DNA of 64,000 nucleotides from Sclerotiophoma versabilis (Eukaryota; Ascomycota; Dothideomycetes; Pleosporales; Didymellaceae): the NCBI GenBank assembly GCA_012274445.1, contig JAAROD010000033.1, positions 1,984,001 through 2,048,000 on the forward strand. The letters are read 5' to 3'. Shown here piece after piece: positions 56,216 through 64,000 of this stretch (position 1 is its first letter; every line of letters begins with the position of its first letter). Below the pieces are notes generated by a model. It saw only the letters and a list, made by a program, of their open reading frames with translations. It searched no databases and was not told the origin of the DNA. The position numbers and the translations under genes are program-made.

Positions 56216-56896
56216 TGCTTTTGTGGAGACAGGAATACAGTAAGGCTGGTAGATGTGGAGGTGTGCCAACATACATGAGACCTCAATTTATGTGCCCCAC
56301 CTATGTGTGGTACATTCCTCAAAATCGATCCCAAGGTCAGCTTAGCATGTTAGTGAAAGGCTCAGGTCTATTTTGGAATGCTAGTGATTGACATAGGGCC
56401 AGCTCGGAATGTGTCTGCGAAGTGTAAGGAAGGATAAGCGGCCACCACTCAACATAGCATAAGGTGCCAATAATGAAGTTTACAGGCTAGAGCATCGGAT
56501 CTTGGTGTAGTACAGAAATCTGAACAAGATTATGGCAATCTAGAGGTGAAAACAAAGCAGTCTTAGCGGTTAAGCCTCAATAGATGTAGCAGTGTCTCCA
56601 AGTGCGATGATCCCACAGTAAGTAACCGTTGAGAAGACAAAAGCCTGTCTTTATACCAACACTGACCGGTCGTCTCTTATGACGCCCGTTTCTCATAGAT
56701 AGTAAGAACCGGCGTTAAGACAGTTCCCCCTTTCCCCACGCAGCCCGCCGCATGGCAGACATTCCGGACACAATATAGTTGCACACGTGAAGCCTAACTT
56801 GAGCAAGCTAGACTATTACCATGCGAAAAAAAAATACCTTAAGTATGGAAAGGCTGTCATCTCACGGATTCCACTTCCACGACCTACATCTCCATC
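56216..56896. promoter_or_regulatory. Divergent promoter spacer, P450 / terpene synthase
   Basis: This 681-bp AT-rich spacer separates outward-facing P450 and terpene synthase starts. I see no third gene in it and no specific regulator site that I can name. Confidence 0.6.
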
Positions 56897-57970
56897 ATGG
56901 CACCTGCAGCCATAGACTATCGGACTAAGCTTGCCGCACCTCTCTACGGGCAGACCATAGCGGTACCTAATCTTCTCGCCATATTTAGTGATTGGGAGAT
57001 ACGGAAGCATCCGGCTATCAAAGAATCACGCGAAAGCCTTGAGGAATGGATATTGCTTTATGTGCCTACAGAAAAGCAGCGCATAAGGCAGCGAAAAATC
57101 GACACCGCCTTTTGTGCGGGCCATTTCTGGCCTAGAGTGCCAAAAGAGCAATTCAAAGTTCTCGTACACTTTCTCAACTGGTTATGGTTATGGGATGATG
57201 AAGTTGACTGTGGTCTGCTGGCTCAAGATACCGAAAGGACTGAGGCTTGTTGCAATGATAGCATCGCCTTCTTAAGAAGCTGCCTGCAGCCCGAACTCAA
57301 TGTCAACCCGCCAGTACCTGGACGCTTACACAATTGCGGACCTTTTATGCAAATCGGGAAAGCCCTCATGATCGGACAAGACAAGGTGGATCGATATCGC
57401 TTTGCAGAATCCATTTTCGACTACATGCTCTGGGTAACCACTTCGCAAGCTCAATGGTCAACCGGGGTTGTATCTATGGAGCAATATCTCAAGCGCAGGC
57501 TGTTAGCAGCTGGAGTAAAACCTTGTTTGACAATTATACCGTGGGCTTACGGGCTCAAACTACCGTTGTGGATCTGGGACCACGAAGCTACCATTGAGAT
57601 GATTCGCGAAGTCACAATGAGCGTCTCCCACTGCAACGATATTTGTTCTCTAAAGACAGAACTTGAAGCCAACGATTCCGATTCCATCATTCCAATCTTA
57701 GTTTCTGAAAAACAAATCTCGGCACAAGAGGCGGTCAACGAAGTCATTAGTATGATGATCCAGTCCTGGGAAAACTACCGAGCAGCTGGGGCACGCCTGA
57801 GACAGGCTGCTAAGGCAGAGTCCAAGGATATCAAACGCGATATCAATGTTTTTGTTGATGCATGTACCGACCTTCTCGTAGGCAATGTAGTCTTTTCCTT
57901 GCACACTCCTCGATATCTGGCAAACGCAACCTTTGACAGTGAGACGGGTGGCTTTGAAATAACCTTATAG
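56897..57970 (+). CDS. Class I terpene synthase (sesquiterpene cyclase-like), 357 aa
   Basis: Intronless. Both metal-binding motifs of class I terpene cyclases are intact: the Asp-rich DDEVD at residues 100-104 after FLNWLWLW, and the NSE triad NDICSLKTE at 247-255 (Asn247, Ser251, Glu255). The late Arg-Tyr pair (TPRY, 339-340) that contacts diphosphate is also present. Length and single-domain layout match fungal sesquiterpene cyclases that ionise farnesyl diphosphate. No prenyltransferase domain is fused, which argues against a di- or sesterterpene chimera. The skeleton made cannot be told from sequence. It is divergent with the P450, giving a minimal two-gene terpenoid cluster. No transporter, acetyltransferase or cluster-type transcription factor was seen within the window. 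Confidence 0.93.
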   Translation: MAPAAIDYRTKLAAPLYGQTIAVPNLLAIFSDWEIRKHPAIKESRESLEEWILLYVPTEKQRIRQRKIDTAFCAGHFWPRVPKEQFKVLVHFLNWLWLWDDEVDCGLLAQDTERTEACCNDSIAFLRSCLQPELNVNPPVPGRLHNCGPFMQIGKALMIGQDKVDRYRFAESIFDYMLWVTTSQAQWSTGVVSMEQYLKRRLLAAGVKPCLTIIPWAYGLKLPLWIWDHEATIEMIREVTMSVSHCNDICSLKTELEANDSDSIIPILVSEKQISAQEAVNEVISMMIQSWENYRAAGARLRQAAKAESKDIKRDINVFVDACTDLLVGNVVFSLHTPRYLANATFDSETGGFEITL

Positions 57971-59345
57971 AAATCAACTTGTGGTCCTTATGTCCAATAT
58001 CTTTCTTCGACATACGGACTGATATAAATCGATTCAGCTTGATCTTAAGTGAATTCTGTATAGCTTGATGAATGTTCGGTCGTACTGTGCTTACTCAAAC
58101 ATAATGGTTCCCGTGTAGTAGCATAACCTCTGAGTCCATGATAGAGCACAAGAGGCTGCGTCGCAGTCAGAACCATAAGATAGGAGGGGAAACAGCTGCG
58201 CCAGTCATATCTGCCCCTGGATATGGTTCGAGCGCACTTACACCAATCTCAGCATCGTGAGCGGGAAAGCTCAATGACGCCACAAACACAAATTCGCTTC
58301 CAAAGAGGCTACCAGATTAGTTCAATAGTAGTTGAAACATGTACGGCAGGCTAGACGACTCCAAGCTGATAACTAACGGCTCCCTCGACCGTGGTATCAT
58401 GGGCTTGACTGGCAGCCCTGATCAGTCTCACGATCCCTTGAGCTGTGCTGTTTGCCATCTGCATCGTTTATAGTGATGCGATTCCACCGCCTTTACTCGA
58501 GCCTAGCGTGTTAGCTACGTTGATTTGCAGGAATGTCAGATCCATAAGGAAAGAGATAGAATTGCCAGGTTCCGAAGACTTGAGTACGTTAAGCGATAAG
58601 ACGAGGGCTATGAAGGTCCAACTACAGTGTGTTGTAGAACAGCATCTTGCAGCTTGAGAAGGTTGATTGTAATTATCCTTATTAGCGTATAGTCGCCTAA
58701 ATCGCGCCGTATGCGACGATCCTTTGGTAAGCCAATTTCAGGGCAAGATGCAGAGGCTACAAATTGTGGTGTTTCATCTCGTTTTAAGACATCGACAGGC
58801 AAAGGCGAGTCTTCTCCAGTAACTACTGATGGCCGCTGGCTGTGTGGTCTAGAACACTCTGTAGGCTCCACAAGCCCCTGTAGACAGGCAACGCTAGAAG
58901 AGTGCAGTTGGAATACATGAACCAATGTAGTCTGCTCAGCTGAATGAAGAAGGTCCAATTTAGTACCCGCAGCCTTTCCGTGGTACTTGATCCAGCGCTC
59001 AGTTATCACACAGTGTCTCTCAAAGGCGAGGATCACGACTTGATTATTGCATTGCTTCCGGTACTTTGCGCTTCAGTGTTGATTGACGAGAAGAGTCCAA
59101 AGGACGACACGCCGATACTGCGAAAGCTCCTACTATGACTTCGGCTCGTGAGGGGTCGTCCAGAGAAGGATCGTGGCTGCATATCATACTATTGGTGCGT
59201 CTAGGACTAATGCACACCTCGCTTACCCTATTGGTGCGCCGCAACAGCCTTGCTCATAGCCGCGCTGGCAAAGAAACTATAAACTCATCTATTTCCCAAG
59301 ATTCAGACGTCTCATAGAAGAAGACTGTACAAGCCAAGACCAGAC
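57971..59345. other. 1.4-kb spacer without a firm gene
   Basis: A 142-codon minus-strand frame (59036-58608) and a shorter one upstream (59244-59044, different phase) together look as if they could be fragments of one decayed gene, but I recognise no family. A TATAAA at about 59278-59283 lies about 65 nt before the next ATG and is a likely core promoter. Confidence 0.45.
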
Positions 59346-59932
59346 ATGCGTTTCGTTAACTCCAGCCTCGTCATACTTTCCGCCATGCTAATGACATCGT
59401 CAACCACTGCCGCCCCGCTAGACAGCGATACATCCCCCATTTCGGTCCTGCAAACACGCAGTCACGGGACCTGTTCTGGAGATGGTCGCTGTCAAACCTG
59501 GATGGGCAAGAACTTCCAGGATCTAGTAAAATCAACATTCCTTGACGGTGTCAATTACGATCATCGTAGGTTAACCTTTCCTGTCAATTACTAAACTAGA
59601 GGAGAGTGCAGTTGAAGTGAATGTAGCTGACGCCTCGCAGTGGTGCAGCGCTCCGCGAATACTTACGTCATTGCATATGCTTGCGACAATTTTTACCCGG
59701 GCAAACTGGGACAGGATATCAGAAACATGTTCACATATGGGCTTTATGGTAAAGCTGGCTGTCAGGCATGTGGCTAGTAAGTCTCTATATTCGTTGCCTG
59801 GTGTTAAAGTCTTTATGCTGCTTGTGCTGGAGTGGTTGCTGATATTATTGAATGACTAGTTGGTACCTGGACGATGCAGGGGGCTGTAAAGTCAAAGCAA
59901 ACTATTGCATTGGTTGTTCGTCACAGGGGTGA
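59346..59932 (+). CDS. KP4-like cysteine-rich small secreted protein, 142 aa
   Basis: Three exons: 59346-59565, 59641-59776 and 59860-59932 (phases 1 and 2; introns 75 and 83 nt). Residues 1-22 are a signal peptide ending TAAP. The mature protein holds eight cysteines, spread over all three exons. The spacing CSGDGRC near the N-terminus, a YVIAYAC block, an xDIRNMF helix and a GCQACG pair recall the KP4 killer-toxin-like fold found widely in ascomycete secretomes. Cys-x-x-Cys and Cys-x6-Cys near the end are less typical. All motifs are uninterrupted, so it looks intact. Proteins of this group are known or proposed as antifungal or host-interaction factors; the activity of this one is unknown. 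It lies between the terpene cluster and the metal-uptake pair. Confidence 0.72.
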
Positions 59933-60408
59933 GGGGGTAAAATATGGGGAATACACATTGTATCTGGTTGAAGATACATGTCGACCATGTGCGGGAAGTT
60001 TTAAAGTGCTAGATCTGGTTTACTATCGAAAATTGTATCGCTTCTTACACTAATAGAAAGTGATCTCATCTAGACAAACTCTGATAAGTTAATACTAGTA
60101 AATATGCTTAAATTGTCTCCCGCATCAGTATGATTGGCCAACATGTAAGCTTCTATTGATGAGATCATCCAGCGGACGAAATATGAGAGCCATTTGGCAG
60201 TGATGTGTGGTTATTGCGAAAAATATGCGGCCGCTCCCATTCCCGCTCTCTTTGCCTGGTACGCCGGCTAGTAAGTGGATTCAATAATGTCGGAAGAGGC
60301 GAGGAAAAACCCCTTCTTGTGATAGCAGCAGTCGGCATAGACTGGGGAGTGTTTGAATGAAACAAGCATATATAAGTATTGAGGTCATAATTCCATACTG
60401 TCTTCTTT
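59933..60408. other. Intergenic, convergent 3' ends
   Basis: AT-rich, no gene seen, between the KP4-like gene and the reductase gene. Confidence 0.55.
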
Positions 60409-62539
60409 TTACGCCCACGAGAAGTGCTCCGAATGCAAATACACACCTCCTGACTTGGCCCCCTTGAGTATGTCCAAATTCTCTTTCGCAACCGCGTTCC
60501 GTACATCATTCTGCATAGTGCTCGGGCCGCAAACGTATACACTGAGTAGATCGCCGGCTCTCGCTGCTAATTTTCCTTCTCGTTGGATTACGTCCGGAAG
60601 GTTGGGCCTACCGCAGATCTCTTTGCTTGGTGCAGGAACAAGGCTTCTCTTTTGCTCTACTTCACTGCTATTCGATGACGAGGAAGATGTTACCGTGTCA
60701 GGTACTTGTCGGGTAATGCTCGTATTTTGTTCCGTCTCGCCGGTTAAATGGACTTCTATGTCGATGTCGTTTGGTTGTGGTGATATTGAATGTTTAACCA
60801 GAAGCTTAGCTGCGGTTTCCAGGAACCATGTGCGACTACTAGTATCGCGCGTTGCCAGAACAATGCGCAAACTACGATGGTGCTCAATGCGCTCGACCTG
60901 TATCTCCTCATCCCCGGTGTTAGGGGCTTTCTTGGCAGCTGCGTCGGAAATATCGATGGTAGCACGTTGCCTGCAAAATAGCTCGAGGAAAGACAGGGTC
61001 CAGCCAGCACCCGACCCGCCTGCGATGACGAGTAAGCGATCTGCCTCGTTGAATCTCTGCATGTTGATGCCTCCATATGGGCCGTCAACGAGCACCGGCA
61101 CTGGTGCGTCTGGATGCTTCTGAGCATAGTCATACAACTTCTTTGTCAGGCCATGAGACTGGCGGATATAAAACACCAGGTCGGACTCCTGTGTTTGTAT
61201 TGATGGCAGTGAACAGATGGTGAAAGGGTGTGAAGAGAAAGCCTGCAGACCAAAGCTTGTAAAGCGCAGAAAACAGTGCTGACCAGGCCTCCAGCGCATA
61301 TTGACTGATGGAATGGTAAGGCGAATAAAACCGTTGTCCTCGATGTCGACGTGTGCCTTTTGAGTGAAGCCGTATTCGAAGGCAGTTCGAAGCCATGGGT
61401 AGACGAAGCAGGGGACGTAAACGGCTGCTGTTGCGATGAAGTAGTGCCTCGGAGATTGTTAGCACCTGCCAGTGACAATGGCTCAACAAGTCTCACCAAG
61501 ACGTTAGGGCGTGATCACAGTGCCAGAAAAACACTATGATGAAAAAGACGACAGCGAGAAAATGAGTCGCTTTGAAGAACTCGTAGCCAAGGCGTCTGCT
61601 ACATGTTAGTCTTGACTTGAGTTGTATGCTGGGTATCCTGTGCTTCACCTAATCGTGCTATGGGCTGCAAAAGTAAGCCAAGCCTGGAAGATAAGCGCGA
61701 CAATTCCAGTCCAATAGACCAAGGTGTTCTTCATCGTTACTTGCATAACCATATCATGGAAATGAATGTGGTAGACGATGAACGGGAAGGTATGCATCAG
61801 CGCGAGAAGGAAGAAAGCGTAAGCCGTCCAACGGTGAAAGATCTGGATCTTCTCGTGAGACACTCCGGTAGCCAGTGTGATCCAGTTCGTTTTGCTTGCC
61901 GTCGCACTACAAGAGATCAGTTTGGAGAATTTGAGTTTACCGGAGTAGCTTACAAGACAAACGGCATGCATGCCACTGCCATCCAGCCAGACCTTGTTCC
62001 CAGTGGTGGTGAACCTCCAAATTTCTCAATCGACCAGTAGTACGGCTGCGGAATCAAGTCCATACCTAAAAAAATGTATGAGTGAGCGTTGGTAGAAATA
62101 TGAATGCGTAACCTACAAAAGAAGTAAATCGAACCAGCGGCTCCCAAGAGCAGAAGCCCAACTGGTGCTGAGTTCCATCGTAGCGCTTTCACATAGAATC
62201 CACGGTATGACAAGTATCGAACGATGGCTATTGTCTTCTGCCAGATCAGAGGGCCTTGAAATTTACGATACCCTAGAAGCTGTGAAGAAACGAAGTGACC
62301 GATGATGAAGATTCCGAGGGCACTCATGAAAAAAGCCACTGTTGGCAATGCGTAGACATAATCGGCAATGTACCTAGGTCACTTTGTCAGTGCGATGGTG
62401 GAGTATGATGGGAATTTGCATACCAGAAATGCCACCGCTGCATGTAGTAGCTACATTGCTCTTCAGTGAACTTTTTGCAACTAAACTCGCGGCTGCCAGT
62501 CAGCCGGAGCGGGTAGGTGAGCCAGCTAGCCATCATCAT
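60409..62539 (-). CDS. Ferric/cupric-chelate reductase (FRE family), at least 627 aa
   Basis: Six exons from the ATG at 62539: 62539-62424, 62373-62117, 62065-61954, 61906-61649, 61598-61497 and 61447-60409; phases agree throughout. An N-terminal luminal segment (CKKFTEEQCSYYMQRWHFWY) is followed by about seven membrane helices with the FRE landmarks PPLGTRSGWMAVACMPFVF, TLATGVSHEKIQIFHRW and HxxPFIVYHIHF, plus a second His-bearing helix (THFLAVVFFIIVFFWHC) for the two hemes. The C-terminal cytosolic part has the FAD motif HPFT, the NADPH motif GGSGAG and the terminal VCGPSTM. It reduces Fe(III) or Cu(II) at the plasma membrane. The true start may be further upstream: a frame at 62799-62660 could add a signal sequence, but its junction needs a rare AAG acceptor. 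Confidence 0.88.
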
Positions 62540-63208
62540 GATTGCTTCTTGTCGGTTGTGTGACAAGATAGATCGTCGCTGGAACAGCAAAACACGACAG
62601 CAGCAGTATTGATATCTGTGAGCGCTAGAATGCGGAGAGAGAGGCCGAGATAAGACTTACCCAGGACTACAAGCCATGTCAAGCTTCTTTGCCGTAAAGC
62701 TTGGGCATGGTTCGGCAGCTGTAACGCGACGATCACGCCGGAAACGTAGGTATCAGCGCTAACGGCAAAATTGAGCATGATTCGATTGGCCGTATTCAAA
62801 TTCCTACATTACTGGCAGAACTCGTGAACAATGTTGTGTCGCACGTTAAGCCGAGTTGGTGTCAACCTAGTCCAATTACGGCAAGAGCGAGCGTTCGAGC
62901 GAGATTGAGCAAGTTAACGTGGGCGCTCGTCGAATGCCTCCCTGTTCGGAGGGCGAAGATCGGGCTGTTGTTATTGCCGGCCAAGGCCGCTTGTCTCTTG
63001 TACTCGTTGATTTCCTACCACTCTTCCAACGCTTGAGCCAAGGTTCGAGGTTTGTCGTTACATCCTTTTGAAGATAGCTCCAGCCAGCCCTTCGGATTCG
63101 CTTCAAGAGTACACAACATTACGAGCGCTATTTATTGCAGGCTTCTAGCTTCATCCGTTGGTACTTTCGCCAGCCACTCAAAAGTTTCAATCTTTGTCCA
63201 TCGTGGAT
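62540..63208. promoter_or_regulatory. Divergent promoter spacer, metal reductase / copper transporter
   Basis: This spacer of up to 669 bp may include a first exon of the reductase near 62660-62799. It holds GAGC-rich clusters at 62885-62912, including a TGCTCA core on the minus strand (62911-62906), which resembles Mac1-type copper-responsive elements. The resemblance is short and unproven. Confidence 0.45.
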
Positions 63209-63794
63209 ATGTCGATGACAATGGCGATGTCCGCCGCGAACACAGACGCTATGTCAATGTCCACCATGACAGGCGCCATGCCAATGCCTACCTCAACATC
63301 ATCCTCCTCGACGATGATGAGTATGGACTCAATGGCCATGACCTTCTTCGTATCCACCTCAACACCACTCTGGTCAACATCCTTTACGCCTCACAACACC
63401 GGAGAGTATGCAGGAATTTGCATATTTCTCATCGCTCTGGCTACTATGTTCCGGCTATTGTTGGCATTCCGCGTCAACCTTTTTGCAATACTTGCTGCCG
63501 TGAGGCAGAACCGATACAAAGGGCTTATACATTCGCACGTAACAGAGGAGAAAGCGGCGGTACGGCCTTGGAGGGCAGATGAGGCTGTAATGATGGCGGC
63601 TTTGGATGTTGTTGTTGCGGGCGTGAGCTATTTGCTGTGAGTTCACGGACTTTCTTGATGGATACAGCTAATTTCGTGGCAGAATGCTCGCGGTGATGAC
63701 TTTCAATGTGGGGTATTTTTTGTCCATCCTTGGTGGCGTCTTTCTCGGAAGCTTGGTTTGTGGTCGCTTTGCTGGTAATGCTGCTGCGCACTGA
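63209..63794 (+). CDS. CTR-family high-affinity copper transporter, 179 aa
   Basis: Exons 63209-63636 and 63683-63794, phase 2, intron 46 nt. The extracellular N-terminus (residues about 1-45) is Met-rich with repeated MSM, MxM and MSMDSMAM clusters that bind Cu(I). Three membrane helices follow: TM1 around GEYAGICIFLIALATMFRLLLAF, TM2 with the selectivity motif MxxxM (MLAVM, residues 144-148, spanning the splice junction), and TM3 with the packing motif GxxxG (GGVFLGS). These are the defining residues of CTR trimers. The protein ends soon after TM3 (CGRFAGNAAAH), without a Cys-rich tail. It imports Cu(I), which the divergent FRE-type reductase would supply. The in-frame TTG at 63158 is not used as a start. 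Confidence 0.94.
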
Positions 63795-64000
63795 GTAGGA
63801 GCAAAGCCTGGCGTGTTTGTTCAGAGGAGAATCCTCCAATAGAGGGCGACGATGGATAGTATGCAGTCACGAAGACCGTACGCAACCGGCGCGAGGAATA
63901 TTGCTGAATCTCGAATAAAGATGGAGACTCTGGCTTTGATGAGTTTACTACGTAGCCAATGGTCGACTCGTTTCGTGCTCTAAGGGTAGTGCACCAGCGG

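Noticed and set aside
62906..62911. TGCTCA core as a Mac1-type copper element
   Set aside because: A six-base match is too short to claim; kept only as a note on the spacer.
1..64000. CRISPR arrays, insertion sequences, prophage, retrotransposon ORFs
   Set aside because: No spaced direct repeats of CRISPR type and no reverse transcriptase, integrase or transposase motifs were seen on either strand.

Overview
The window is nuclear DNA of a filamentous ascomycete (Pezizomycotina). Genes are intron-poor, and almost all introns are 44-170 nt with GT..AG ends. Conserved fungal proteins are recognisable throughout, and there is a fungal secondary-metabolism and secreted-protein content. A dothideomycete is my best guess, from gene style only. 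No plasmid, phage, CRISPR or bacterial operon structure is present. Exon joins below were worked out by hand from splice sites and reading phase.

Layout. The first 27 kb is mostly housekeeping: the 3' end of an adenosine deaminase (left edge), an SRPBCC protein, the glutathione-degradation amidotransferase DUG3, importin alpha, the telomere end-binding protein POT1, a UPF0643 protein, a DUF4211 protein, a secreted CE1 esterase, ribosomal protein S29, a large secreted PKD-like protein, the MAP65/PRC1 microtubule bundler ASE1 and a conserved orphan protein. From about 27.9 to 32 kb lies a gene-poor stretch whose one clear gene is an intron-containing tRNA-Arg(ACG). From 32 to 54 kb come DNA polymerase alpha subunit B, a SEC14-like lipid-transfer protein, a small secreted protein, the very large checkpoint kinase TEL1 and nucleoporin NUP192.

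The right end (54-64 kb) is accessory: a cytochrome P450 and a class I terpene synthase transcribed divergently from one spacer (a minimal sesquiterpene-type cluster), then a spliced KP4-like cysteine-rich secreted protein, then a ferric/cupric reductase and a CTR copper transporter that also diverge from one spacer. Together these last two form a reduce-then-import metal module.

The most notable regulatory signal is the 11-mer ACGCGTCGACG, which contains an MluI cell-cycle box. It occurs in the promoter spacers of both POLA2 and POT1, and a 10/11 match sits before ASE1. This suggests G1/S-type co-regulation of replication, telomere and mitosis genes in the window.
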